Of a stretch of DNA of 34,554 nucleotides, positions 9,401-16,938 are shown piece after piece. This DNA comes from DATGZX01 sp035296965 (GTDB lineage Bacteria; Planctomycetota; Planctomycetia; Gemmatales; Gemmataceae). The stretch is from positions 1 through 34,554 of the forward strand of contig DATGZX010000277.1 of assembly GCA_035296965.1 (NCBI GenBank). The letters run 5' to 3'. A program made the position numbers and the translations under genes. Under the pieces are notes generated by a model that had not been told where the DNA came from, did no database searches, and was given only the letters and a program-made list of their open reading frames with translations. Position 1 is the stretch's first letter, and every line of letters begins with the position of its first letter.

Positions 9401-10926
9401 ACCATTACGACACACTGCACCTTTGCTCCATCGCATTGCCGCAGGGCTTGCACAAGTTCCGTGTTCTCTTCCTCTTTCTTGGCGTGCAGCCATTGTTCAA
9501 ACTGGTCAAGGACGATCAGCACCTTTTTGCCGACCGGAATGCCTTGCCCACGTCGCAGAGCGGCCAACGTCTCCTTTAATCCCAGATGAGCGGGCAAGGC
9601 GGGACACCATTTCCGCAGCCCGTTCAGCAGGCGTGTCTCTGTCTCCTCCGCAGTGGCCTCGACATACACGGCGATCACGTTGTCGGACAGCCGAGGCAGC
9701 AGACCAGCTTTCACCAGGGAGGATTTGCCACAACCACTTGGGCCGTAGATCAGGCCCACGGAAAAGGTGTTGTCGGCATCCATCTCTTCGATGCGAGATT
9801 TCCAAAAGCGAATACTGTCCGGCAATCCCTCACGGTCACGAGGACCAGGTAGCAGCTCGAGGAAGAAGTCGGCATCCTGGGCGTCGAAGGACCGTAAGCC
9901 CTTGGGCACGATCTTGATTGGCTGCTGATCCGAGGCCGGACTAGGCACGGGACTGGGAAGCAGAGTGGATACCAAGGCAGCGGGAGGAATGCTGGCTGCT
10001 GAAATATGGGAGCGAAGTGCCTGCCTCTCTTCTTGGGTGGATTGCTCGAAAAAATGCCGCAGATCGTCAGCCATGTCCTTGGCGGTCGTGTATCGCTCCG
10101 AAGCCCGCTTCGACAGGGCCTTGATGCAAATGCGTTCCAGTTCTTTGGGGATCGTATCATCCCATTGCCGGGGTGGACGAAGTTCCCTGCTCGTGATTTG
10201 CTGTAGTAGTTCCTCCGGTGAGGTCGCATGAAACGGTCGCCGCCCGGTCAAGAGTTCGTAAAAGACCACGCCCAGGCTAAAGATGTCACTGCGGCCATCG
10301 ACTCGATGCCCTTCGCCACGAGCTTGTTCTGGACTCATATAGGCAGGGGTTCCGGCATAGCTTGGCCCCTTGCCGATGTCCCGTTCCCGCAAAGCCAGTC
10401 CAAAGTCGACCACGAATGGCTTGCCGCCCTTGTCGAGCAGGATGTTGCTTGGCTTGATGTCTCGATGGACCAGCCCTTGGCGATGAGCATAGTGCAGCGT
10501 CTCGGCCACCGTCGCCACGAGTTCCGCTGCTTCCGCCACGGAAGGCCGGTTCGCCCTGATCCGCTCGGCCAGAGTGCTGCCTTCAATAAACTTCGATACG
10601 ACAAAACAGGGGCAGTCCTCGCTGCTGCCGACATCGAAGACGGGGACGATGTGCGGATGATCCAGGGCGGCAACCGTGCGAGCTTCCGTTAGATAGGCAT
10701 CGGCGTGGGCTGCCTGAGTTACAAGATGACGGTGCGGGACTTTGATGGCCACGAGACGCTGCAACTGGTCGTCACGGGCCAGATAGACAATGCCGAAGCC
10801 GCCTTGGCCAAGCACCCGTTCGATACGGTAACGACCGATACGTTCGGGAGGTGCGACATCCGCAAACGACTCCTCCGCGGAGGTAACAGGGGCCACGCTC
10901 AGGTCAGGCTGAACGTCATCGTTCAT
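6460..10926 (-). CDS. Ser/Thr kinase - STAND NTPase - HEAT - FGE/lectin fusion, DGR-type target
   Basis: A 1488-residue signalling protein. Residues 33-295 are a Hanks-type kinase with all key parts: LGQGGFG, Lys62 (VAIK), His154-Arg-Asp156 (LVHRDIKPSN), Asp174 of DFG, and MSPE. Residues about 345-760 are an nSTAND-type NTPase with P-loop GPSGCGKS (395-402) and Walker B VLIVLDQFE. A single membrane helix lies near 813-832 (GGLLVLALVVLTFAGWW). HEAT-like helices follow, then from about 1190 a formylglycine-generating-enzyme/C-type-lectin domain ending in HGNVWQWTQD, RGGSW and LGFRLAR. Codons 1451-1473 look like a DGR variable region: twelve positions are NNC codons where related proteins often have Asn. 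Residues about 703-728 come from an in-frame DNA palindrome. Upstream AAAGGG is a modest ribosome site. It probably senses a ligand by the lectin domain and signals through the kinase. Confidence 0.92.
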   Translation of the reverse strand: MNDDVQPDLSVAPVTSAEESFADVAPPERIGRYRIERVLGQGGFGIVYLARDDQLQRLVAIKVPHRHLVTQAAHADAYLTEARTVAALDHPHIVPVFDVGSSEDCPCFVVSKFIEGSTLAERIRANRPSVAEAAELVATVAETLHYAHRQGLVHRDIKPSNILLDKGGKPFVVDFGLALRERDIGKGPSYAGTPAYMSPEQARGEGHRVDGRSDIFSLGVVFYELLTGRRPFHATSPEELLQQITSRELRPPRQWDDTIPKELERICIKALSKRASERYTTAKDMADDLRHFFEQSTQEERQALRSHISAASIPPAALVSTLLPSPVPSPASDQQPIKIVPKGLRSFDAQDADFFLELLPGPRDREGLPDSIRFWKSRIEEMDADNTFSVGLIYGPSGCGKSSLVKAGLLPRLSDNVIAVYVEATAEETETRLLNGLRKWCPALPAHLGLKETLAALRRGQGIPVGKKVLIVLDQFEQWLHAKKEEENTELVQALRQCDGAKVQCVVMVRDDFWLSVSRFLLELEIRLLEGQNSALVDLFPLRHAEKVLAAFGRAFGVLPENPSETSKAQKQFLEQAVSGLAQENKVICLRLALFAEMMKGRPWTPATLREVGGTQGVGVTFLEETFSANTAPPEHRYHQKAARGVLKALLPESGTDIKGLMRSYGELLDASGYTNRPRDFDELIRILDSEIRLITPTDPEGKDEGGRMKDESEKPADSSFIPHPSSLRYYQLTHDYLVHSLREWLTRKQKETRRGRAELRLAERAAAWNSKPENRHLPAWWEWANIRLYTRKRDWTPPQRRMMRRAGPYHAVRGGLLVLALVVLTFAGWWTYGALEARARVGNLLTAKTADVPDIIHGLVPYRRWAAPLLVAEAEREGNERRQLHASLALLPVDPDQVKYLRGRLLQGDPEEVLVIRQALLEHRQNLTDGLWELLENPKEALDQRFRAACALAAVAPDDPRWDKARDEVAGKLAAQEPFAIARWADLLKPVRKALLPPLAVFLEDEKRSPAERRLIANIYGNYAADVPEAYARLEKRLAEESAPDALAEKKLELTKQQANIGVGLLMLDRGTQVWPLLKHSPDPTLRSFLIERLGPGGVDARLLLARLDEEKDTSMRRALLLCLGEYGLDRLPLVERQNLLPRMLDLYRNDPDPGIHGAARWLLKKWQAEEKIKEIDAASRVASAPGVKRGWSVNGQGQTMVLIPKPREGVFWMGEGEERHRQPMGHDFAISSEDVTVEQFQRFRAEYKPTGQFAPTKECPAIEVSWYDAAAYCNWLSQREGIAEAQWCYEIKQGAVPALAASTVGLLASPLGPRPLLAAALVFPDRANQYYMYGNQMKIKAGYLGLQGYRLPTEVEWEYACRAGSTVGYSFGEPAELLERYGWFGGNSLGQAHPGGMLKPNDLGLFDMHGNVWQWTQDRYNDKLGGKEDDRGGLVDRASGRVCRGGSWFFDAGVCRAASRFRSPPVFRSYSLGFRLARVPVEASSN
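6499..6600 (-). other. Putative DGR variable region (VR) in lectin domain
   Basis: Minus-strand codons 1451-1473 of the kinase-STAND-lectin gene lie between the conserved RGGSW and LGFRLA blocks. They include TTC TTC GAC, GTC, TCC, TTC, AGC, GTC TTC, AGC TAC AGC. DGR templates are rich in AAC codons, and adenine-specific mutagenesis turns AAC into NNC; every one of these positions fits NNC and none remains AAC. The end of the block, GGTTTCCGCCTTGCC, is where the mutation-stop (IMH-like) segment would be expected. High genomic GC also favours C at third positions, so the pattern is suggestive and not proof. I see no template repeat in the window. Confidence 0.6.
8744..8820. repeat. In-frame palindromic GGATGAA/TTCATCC repeat inside the kinase gene
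   Basis: Short direct units of AAGGATGA on the left arm (8744-8772) face TCATCCTTC units on the right arm (8792-8820). The whole block is read through by the kinase-STAND gene and encodes KDEGGRMKDES on one side and SSFIPHPSSL on the other, near residues 703-728. The repeat keeps the frame, so the protein has absorbed a dispersed DNA repeat between the NTPase core and its C-terminal helices. Confidence 0.75.
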
Positions 10927-11053
10927 GGTTGTTGCCGGTCCCTTTGGGGCGGTTGGGGGGCATCGTCGTGCCGATCATGAAATCCGGCATATTGTAGCCG
11001 GATAGTGAAAACGGCGAAGGGCTTCTCCAGAAAGTTGGTCGTGGCGATTCGAC

Positions 11054-11176
11054 ATGACCGAAGTCATGCAGACTCTTCAACAAATTGAGCAGGGCGAAGT
11101 GGTTGCGGCGGAAAAGCTGCTGCCGCTGGTCTACGTCGAGTTGCGGCGGCTGGCCCGCCGCTGCGGGCGCTGGTAG
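11054..11176 (+). pseudogene. N-terminal stump of an ECF sigma factor
   Basis: A 40-codon frame begins MTEVMQTLQQIEQGEVVAAE and ends KLLPLVYVELRRLARRCGRW then stop. This matches the first third of planctomycete/verrucomicrobial ECF sigma factors (family pattern: IEQGDxxAAEQLLPLVYxELRRLA). The rest of sigma region 2 and all of region 4 are gone. It runs opposite to both neighbours and lies between the kinase gene and the FtsK-type gene. ECF sigma factors often precede large kinase genes in these bacteria, so this may be what is left of an ancestral regulator of the kinase. Confidence 0.7.
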
Positions 11177-11203
11177 AACAGCCATGATTTACTGAGGTTA
11201 AAC

Positions 11204-11335
11204 ATGCCGATTCACGGCTGGACCCGCCTCGAACCGGGCGACTTCCACCACTTCCACCAACGGTGGATATCTGCAATTACTGACTCACTTAACGGCGGGT
11301 TGCTGCCGCCCGAGTATATGGCGATGTCTGTGTAA
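11204..11335 (+). pseudogene. N-terminal stump of a DUF4058 protein
   Basis: A 43-codon frame reads MPIHGWTRLEPGDFHHFHQR, then WISAITDSLNGGLLPPEYMAMSV and stop. This is the N-terminal motif of DUF4058 proteins (MPIHDWTRV...FHHFHxxWI...LNxGLLPPDYYAL), which are normally about 250 residues. The stop TAA ends one base before the convergent FtsK-type gene ends, so the break probably arose by deletion at this junction. No function is known for the family. Confidence 0.7.
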
Positions 11336-14300
11336 CTACACCTTCTGGCGGACGGATTGCACGATGCGTTTCTTGCTCATCTGCTGCTGGAACGAGGCCA
11401 ACCAGGCATCGGCGGGCAAGCCATAGGGGCGGAATTTCTCCAGGCGTCCCTCTTCCTCGGTGTGGAACAAGGCTCGATGGGCCCCCAGCCTGCCGGCAAC
11501 CGGGCTGTCGATCAGGGCGCTCGAGTCGGTGGCGCTCATCTGGAAGAGCACGCGCATCTCGAACTCGCGCATGGCCTGCCGATCGATCGCGCGGGCCGCG
11601 TTGTTGAGGGTGTCGGACCACAGGAGTACGTGCACGCCGACGGCTGCTCCTTCGCGCAAGAGGGTGGCAAACTGCTTCGCGGGGCTTGGCTTTTCCTCGC
11701 CACGCGAAAAACCGAAGTCGTCTTCCTCCCGGCGCAGGTCGCGGAAACGTTGCAGGCCATAGATGAAGAGATAGGCAGCCGGGCCCTCGACTTCGTTGTT
11801 CTTCTGCCGACGGTCGACCAGTTCGGCCAATTCCGCGATCACGTTGGGCAACTCACGCCAACCCACGACTTGCACGGGGTGCGGGACCAGGTCGGCAATG
11901 CGTGCAAAGTAGCCGGCATGCGGCGTATCGGGCGGGCTGCCATCGAGCACGCAGAAACGGGCGGACGTGCTCCGGTTGGCCTCGTCCGCGGGATCATGCT
12001 GTGCGGCCAGGCTAAGCAGCGAGGTGACCATGACTCCGAGGGCAGCCTCGTCCTGCTGGCCGACCAGCAGCAGGTTGCTGCCGCTCTGCCTGCGGAAGAA
12101 CGCCGCCGTCGGGTCCTTGATCGCCATGGGCTCGCCGAGCCAGGCGTGAAAGCCACGCGGAGATTCGGGCCAGGTGGGAGCCGCGAGCATCTGGCTCAGG
12201 TGAACATTTTTCCCAACATCGGCCAAAACGTTGCCTTCGAAAACGAGCTGGATCCTCGTCTTATCCGCATTGCGCTTGCGGTCCATGTCGCGGATGAGAT
12301 CCAGGAGCGTGTCGCGCCGCGGCTCAGGCAGCCAGACAACCTGGAAGGGATTGTTGCCTTCCACGAGGCCGTTGGCATCGTTGTAAATCGCTTCACCCGG
12401 TCGAGACAGGAGCCGGGCCGCGGAATTATCGTCGCTGAGGATCAAGTGGGCGTCGGCCTCGCTGCATTGCAGGGCGATGCGCACCGCCATCTGGTCCACG
12501 GTGCTGCGCGCCAGCGAATAGGCGCCGCCCAACGTCTGCGAGCCGAGCAGAATATGCAGCCCAAAAGCACGGCCTTGCCGCACCAGGCGGTCGAGCAGCT
12601 GCGAGGCTTCCTGGGCGACCTTGTCATCCTCGACGAAGAATTCCTGGAATTCGTCCACGACGAGCAGGATGCGCGGCAGCGGCGCGGTCCCATTGACCTG
12701 GCGATAGGAATTGACATCCTGCGCGCCGACGTCGCGGAAACGATCGCCGCGCAATTTCAACTCCACGTCAAGGCGCTGAAGAACGCTGAGGCCAAACTCG
12801 CGGTCGCTTTCGATCGCCACCACGCGCGCGTGCGGCAACTGATGGGCCGCGTAGGTCTTGAACTCCACGCCCTTCTTGAAGTCGATGAGGTAAAGCTCGA
12901 TTTCCTCCGGGCTGTAGAGCAAGGAAACATTGACCACCAGTGCGTGAAGCAGCGTTGATTTTCCAGAACCAGTCTTGCCGGCGATGAGAACGTGCTGCGA
13001 CGTTCCCTGGCCCAGCTTCAGATGCTGCCGCTTCGTAGCGCCCGCACGCCCGAGAGCCACGTCCACTCCCGAACGGCTGTCGCTCTTCCAGTACTGGTCC
13101 GCGGGCGGAGCAATGAACTCGAACGGAACTTCCACGCGATTGGCATCGCGTGCTTTCGCACCGACCACGTGCAGGACGCGCGTGCAGAACTCGGCGCTCG
13201 GAGGCGTTTCCACGCTCAGGGGGAAGGGTTCGAAGTCGGCATCCTTCCACAGAAATCGCTGGCCTGTCCATTCGAGAGTGACGGCACGCTCCTCGATGTT
13301 GGCGAGCGCAAAATTCTGCGGTATTTCCTGCTTCGTGTCCGCGCTGATCAATGCGTAAACGCCGCAGCGCGCTCCGCCGCTGAGGATGCTGACGAGCCGG
13401 CGCGAGGCTTCGGCGGAAAAATTTGCCGGGAAGTTGGCGATCACCAGGATGCGGAACGGCTCGGCCACTTCGCCGGCCTGAGCATTGTACTCTTCAATGC
13501 TTTCGTACTGGTTGCGCAGGTATTTCTGCAACACGTTTTCCATGTGCAGCGTCATGTCCGCCAGCCGCTGCTCGATGTGGGCCATTTCGGTCCAGATGCG
13601 GCTGTTGACCAGCCCTTCGTCGTAGTCGGCAAGGTGCATGAAGGCGCCGAAGTTCTCGCCCAGGCCCATCGGGTCGATGATCGTGAAGCGGACCTTGCCG
13701 GGCGGAAGAGACGTCAGGTAGCGGAGCATGACCGCCTGCAAGAGCTGGACGGCGTGCGTTCTGCCCTGGTCCGCTGCCTTGATCAAGAGGGAGCAGCGGC
13801 GGGGGAAGTCGAGGAAAGACGGCAGCGTGAACTGCGTTGGGACCGTTGGTTTGAGGCGTTCATCGTGGGACAGTCCGTTGGGCAGCTGCGCGAGGTCTAC
13901 AGCGTAGTTCCCGAAATAGATCACCGGCGGAACCACGCCCGAGGGTGCCCAGTTGTTCCAGATGGGACTCGTCCAGGCAGGGAATAGGCCGTTGCTTTCG
14001 CGATTGATTTCCTCGACGGCGCCATACATGCGACCGAGTCCCTGGTGCCAGTTGCCCGTCAGCGAGCCCCACTCCTGTTCATGGCGCGTCTTGCTGTCGG
14101 TCATCAGCTTGTAGCGGCGCTCGTGGATTTGGCGGGAGTCGTTTTCGTAGCGTTCATAGATTTCGGCCCGCAGCTTCTGGTATTTTTCGTGAGCTTCACG
14201 CAGGTCGGTATCGCGGCGCTGGGTGCTATCTGCGACCTTGCTCTGGTATTTCTGCTCGGCCTCGCTCCACTCCTTATCGCGGCGTTGCTTGATCGCGGTC

Positions 14301-15343
14301 CGCGCCCCGCGAATTTTCTCGGTTGCCTGGTTGTTTTCCTTGTCCCGCAGCTTGCGCGCCTGCGAAATGCGCCGCTGCTGTTCGCCGCGGGCCTGCTCCT
14401 CGCATTTCTGACAGGCCTCCTCGATGTCGATCAGGGCCTGGCGCAGTGGCTGATAGGCTGCCGTCACCCGTGCCTTGGCCCGCGCGTAAAGCCAAAGACC
14501 AAGCGCGCCTCCCACGGCCACGCCGGCTGCAGCGCCGATCCCGATCGCGACGAGGCGGTCTTCCGGAAACAGCAGGAAGCCACACCCGGCCGTCAGCAAA
14601 AGCAGAACGACGTAATAAATGATGAAACTCTTGCCCTCGAAGAACCGGGGCAAGCGCAGCTCTTCAAGGGCGCGAAAAAGGGTTTCGCCTTTGGACAGGC
14701 ATTCCTGCAATTGGCGGAAGGCGTCCTTGTAGGAGCGATCCGGCTTTTCCGGAGGCGGCAACGGTCCGTAGTCACGTTCCTGCCTCCAGGCTTGCAGCAA
14801 TTCGGTTGCGGCGCGGTCAAATTCCTTGGCCTTGTCCCGGGCCTCGGCAGTTTTTTCCCGATCCTCCGCCAGATGGTTGTCCGCCTTGCGCTTGTTCACT
14901 TTGAAGCCGCCCACGCTCATCGAGCGCGCCTTCTGATATTCATCCTTCGCGGCGGCGTTCTCCGCCTCGAACTGGCCGGTGATCCGCTGCTGGGCGTCGT
15001 GAAATTCCTTGTCCTGGGCAAGGCGTTCGGTATCGAAGCGCTTGCGGACGCGGTGCTCGGTCGTTTGAAATTCGTTCTGGGACAAATCCTTTTCGGACTC
15101 GAAGCGCGAAATCACCGACTGGCAGCTCGCCTGGAATTCCTTCTCCGCCGCTTCGTTGCGCGTGGCGAACTCCGCATCGACCGTGGGCTCAAGACGAGCC
15201 CGTTCGGCAATGAGGGCGTGCAGGTCGCGCAAGATTTCACGTTGCCGGCTAATCAGAATAGGTTCGGTCATGAGAAAGAATCGATCGTTTGGGTGTTGCG
15301 GTAACGAAGACGCTGGGTAGGATTCCTGCCGGGGCTCACTCAC
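11336..15343 (-). CDS. FtsK/SpoIIIE-type ATPase with coiled coils (T7SS-like motor)
   Basis: A large membrane ATPase, 1335 residues from a GTG at 15343 or 1311 from an ATG at 15271. The GTG overlaps the upstream stop codon by 8 bases (GTGAGTGA), which suggests translational coupling; neither start has a strong ribosome site. Residues about 25-205 and 290-415 are charged coiled coils around two membrane helices (VVLLLLTAGCGFLLF and AIGIGAAAGVAVGGALGLW). The FtsK domain has Walker A GKTGSGKST near 788 and Walker B LLVVDEFQEFF near 891. A second, degenerate ATPase-like domain follows (no clear P-loop). It is the last gene of an operon beginning with a WXG100-like protein, as EccC/EssC motors are in type VII secretion, but it lacks FHA domains and has only one intact P-loop. 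Confidence 0.88.
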   Translation of the reverse strand: MSEPRQESYPASSLPQHPNDRFFLMTEPILISRQREILRDLHALIAERARLEPTVDAEFATRNEAAEKEFQASCQSVISRFESEKDLSQNEFQTTEHRVRKRFDTERLAQDKEFHDAQQRITGQFEAENAAAKDEYQKARSMSVGGFKVNKRKADNHLAEDREKTAEARDKAKEFDRAATELLQAWRQERDYGPLPPPEKPDRSYKDAFRQLQECLSKGETLFRALEELRLPRFFEGKSFIIYYVVLLLLTAGCGFLLFPEDRLVAIGIGAAAGVAVGGALGLWLYARAKARVTAAYQPLRQALIDIEEACQKCEEQARGEQQRRISQARKLRDKENNQATEKIRGARTAIKQRRDKEWSEAEQKYQSKVADSTQRRDTDLREAHEKYQKLRAEIYERYENDSRQIHERRYKLMTDSKTRHEQEWGSLTGNWHQGLGRMYGAVEEINRESNGLFPAWTSPIWNNWAPSGVVPPVIYFGNYAVDLAQLPNGLSHDERLKPTVPTQFTLPSFLDFPRRCSLLIKAADQGRTHAVQLLQAVMLRYLTSLPPGKVRFTIIDPMGLGENFGAFMHLADYDEGLVNSRIWTEMAHIEQRLADMTLHMENVLQKYLRNQYESIEEYNAQAGEVAEPFRILVIANFPANFSAEASRRLVSILSGGARCGVYALISADTKQEIPQNFALANIEERAVTLEWTGQRFLWKDADFEPFPLSVETPPSAEFCTRVLHVVGAKARDANRVEVPFEFIAPPADQYWKSDSRSGVDVALGRAGATKRQHLKLGQGTSQHVLIAGKTGSGKSTLLHALVVNVSLLYSPEEIELYLIDFKKGVEFKTYAAHQLPHARVVAIESDREFGLSVLQRLDVELKLRGDRFRDVGAQDVNSYRQVNGTAPLPRILLVVDEFQEFFVEDDKVAQEASQLLDRLVRQGRAFGLHILLGSQTLGGAYSLARSTVDQMAVRIALQCSEADAHLILSDDNSAARLLSRPGEAIYNDANGLVEGNNPFQVVWLPEPRRDTLLDLIRDMDRKRNADKTRIQLVFEGNVLADVGKNVHLSQMLAAPTWPESPRGFHAWLGEPMAIKDPTAAFFRRQSGSNLLLVGQQDEAALGVMVTSLLSLAAQHDPADEANRSTSARFCVLDGSPPDTPHAGYFARIADLVPHPVQVVGWRELPNVIAELAELVDRRQKNNEVEGPAAYLFIYGLQRFRDLRREEDDFGFSRGEEKPSPAKQFATLLREGAAVGVHVLLWSDTLNNAARAIDRQAMREFEMRVLFQMSATDSSALIDSPVAGRLGAHRALFHTEEEGRLEKFRPYGLPADAWLASFQQQMSKKRIVQSVRQKV

Positions 15344-15548
15344 ACTCGTGCTGGACTCTTTCGATGACCGGAGCGAGCCGCTCCATTGCTCGCAGCGCCG
15401 CGCGGACGCGCTCGTCGATGGGTAGCCAACGATGCTCTTCGAAATCCCGGCTCACGGGATCGCTCCAGACCGCTTTCGTCTCCTCCCACAGGACGCGCAG
15501 GTCTTTCAAGGTGCCGTTCAATTCCATCGAGCTGTTGCTCAGGTTCAT
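15336..15548 (-). CDS. Small operon protein upstream of the FtsK-type ATPase
   Basis: A 70-residue acidic protein starting MNLSNSSMELNGTLKDLRVL. The start at 15548 is well supported by GAGGAGG about 7 bases upstream; the longer open frame reading in from 15755 is a shadow of the upstream gene. It is helical and contains a Trp-rich middle (LWEETKAVWSDPVSRDFEEH). Its stop overlaps the start of the FtsK-type gene by 8 bases, and it follows the coiled-coil gene by 13 bases, so it belongs to the same transcription unit. The family is not known to me; by position it may be a chaperone, substrate or adaptor of the ATPase. Confidence 0.8.
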   Translation of the reverse strand: MNLSNSSMELNGTLKDLRVLWEETKAVWSDPVSRDFEEHRWLPIDERVRAALRAMERLAPVIERVQHECE

Positions 15549-15561
15549 CGTGCGTTCCTCC

Positions 15562-16257
15562 TCAGGTGTTGGAGAAGGGGGCAGACCCTTTTTCCGACAC
15601 TGGACTTGAACCAGCCAAAGGCTCGTCCACGTCCTCCGGTTGTTTCTCGGCTGCCGATTCTTCAGGCTTGGCTTCCGAGGGCTCTGCGGGGGCAGGCATG
15701 GAAACAGAAGGAAGGGCTTCGCCCGCAGCGGCACTGTCGAACGAGCTGCCGACACTTGCCACGTCGGACGTGGAGGGCGGGGCCAAGCGAAGATAGGCGT
15801 CCAACGCGGCCAGTTTCTGGTCGAGGAGAGCGAGACTGTGTACGAGATCGATATCCATGGCGCTGGAGAGCTGGCGCGCGGGGCCCTGATATTCCTTGAC
15901 CGCGTGCTCCAACAGGGGATGCCAGCGGCGGCAACAGGCGACCTTGTCCTCCGCCTCCTTCAGACGCGCCTGCGCCTTGCGGAATGCTTTCTCCTGATCG
16001 GTGATGCCCGCTCCCTTGCCGTCCCGGTTGGCAAATTTGCGCGACGTAAGCTCGATCTTGGCCCGCACCAGTTCCTCCTCGCGCACACGGATCTGGTGCT
16101 GCCAGTATTTCAGGCGCTCGGCCAGCCAATCGAATGTGCGATGGATTTGCATCTCCGCCGCACCAAGGCTGTCCTGAACGTCTTTGCCAAATTCGCAGAG
16201 GGCATTGCGAAACCTCTCGACCGTCTCGATCGACGTTACTCGTGCGGATTGGCCCAT
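15562..16257 (-). CDS. Coiled-coil protein of the T7SS-like operon
   Basis: A 231-residue protein with a long helical, charged N-terminal two-thirds (about 1-150, e.g. RVREEELVRAKIEL and RLKEAEDKVACCRRW) and a disordered Pro/Glu/Ala/Ser tail. No enzyme motif is visible. The gene lies 10 bases after the WXG100-like gene and just before the 70-residue gene, all on the minus strand. The ATG at 16257 has GGGGTTGAGG upstream. Its role is unknown; a structural or substrate-binding part of the secretion-like complex is plausible by context. Confidence 0.85.
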   Translation of the reverse strand: MGQSARVTSIETVERFRNALCEFGKDVQDSLGAAEMQIHRTFDWLAERLKYWQHQIRVREEELVRAKIELTSRKFANRDGKGAGITDQEKAFRKAQARLKEAEDKVACCRRWHPLLEHAVKEYQGPARQLSSAMDIDLVHSLALLDQKLAALDAYLRLAPPSTSDVASVGSSFDSAAAGEALPSVSMPAPAEPSEAKPEESAAEKQPEDVDEPLAGSSPVSEKGSAPFSNT

Positions 16258-16267
16258 GCCTCAACCC

Positions 16268-16540
16268 CTAGCGCTGTTGCAGATACTCTTCGACCCGCTC
16301 CGCCTTGCGCAGCAGGAACGGAATATGCAAATTGGCTGCTTCCATGAAACGCTTGACGACGAGTAGCGTTTGCTCGAATTCCACCGAGAATTTTTCGTGC
16401 TCCTTGTCACGCCAGGTGTTGCCCAAGGCCACCAGCTGGCCGTGCAAGACGGACATGCGGTTGTGCAGGTCGTTGTTGAACTGTTTGAGGTTATGAGCGA
16501 AACGCCGGAGTTCCTCCGGATCGACAATGGCATGCGGCAT
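16268..16540 (-). CDS. WXG100-like small helical protein
   Basis: A 90-residue, all-helical protein starting MPHAIVDPEELRRFAHNLKQ. The middle has LGNTWRDKEHEKF, a variant of the W-x-G/W-x-x hairpin between two helices that marks WXG100 (ESAT-6-like) proteins; the length is also typical. The start has AAAGGA about 7 bases upstream. It is the first gene of the operon that ends with the FtsK/SpoIIIE ATPase, the usual partner of WXG100 substrates. The strict 'WXG' is here 'WRD', so the assignment rests on length, helices and context together. Confidence 0.72.
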   Translation of the reverse strand: MPHAIVDPEELRRFAHNLKQFNNDLHNRMSVLHGQLVALGNTWRDKEHEKFSVEFEQTLLVVKRFMEAANLHIPFLLRKAERVEEYLQQR

Positions 16541-16938
16541 AAGGATTCCTTTGGCTCGACAGAAATCTCCGCGCGGCCGGCAGCGCTCTGCATACCCAGC
16601 ATCGCGGCCTCAAATCAGGCAGTATGCTCGGCCAAAACCTGGCTTTCCTATAAGTGTAACTCAGTTAGGAAATCCTGTAAATGACTCAGGGCGACCTGGG
16701 TGCATTCCCGTTACTGCGTCGCCCGAAAAATCGTTTAACCGCGAGCCAGCGGCGAGCGCGTGAACAGACAGGATCCGATCGCCTTCTGTTCACGCGCTCG
16801 CCGCTGGCTCGCGGTTAAACGAAAAACTTACCAACAAATGCGGCAATGCACCCGGGCTCACCGGCACCCTGGTTCCAAGAACTATCTCGGAATCGAGGAT
16901 GATCCCGGGGTGCTTCTGGATATGAGGGAGGATAGCGA
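16541..16938. other. Divergent intergenic region with a large palindrome
   Basis: This region separates two divergent genes: the WXG100-like operon (minus) and the membrane spermidine-synthase-like gene (plus). Promoters for both should lie here but no clear -35/-10 pair stands out. Apart from the 37-bp palindrome at 16731-16822, nothing coding is recognised. Confidence 0.45.
16731..16822. repeat. Perfect 37-bp inverted repeat
   Basis: Arms 16731-16767 and 16786-16822 are exact reverse complements over 37 bases with an 18-base spacer. The core AACCGCGAGCCAGCGGCGAG is a word I associate with dispersed planctomycete palindromes. It lies between divergent genes, where no terminator is needed, which favours an inserted repeat over a transcription signal. 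Confidence 0.9.
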
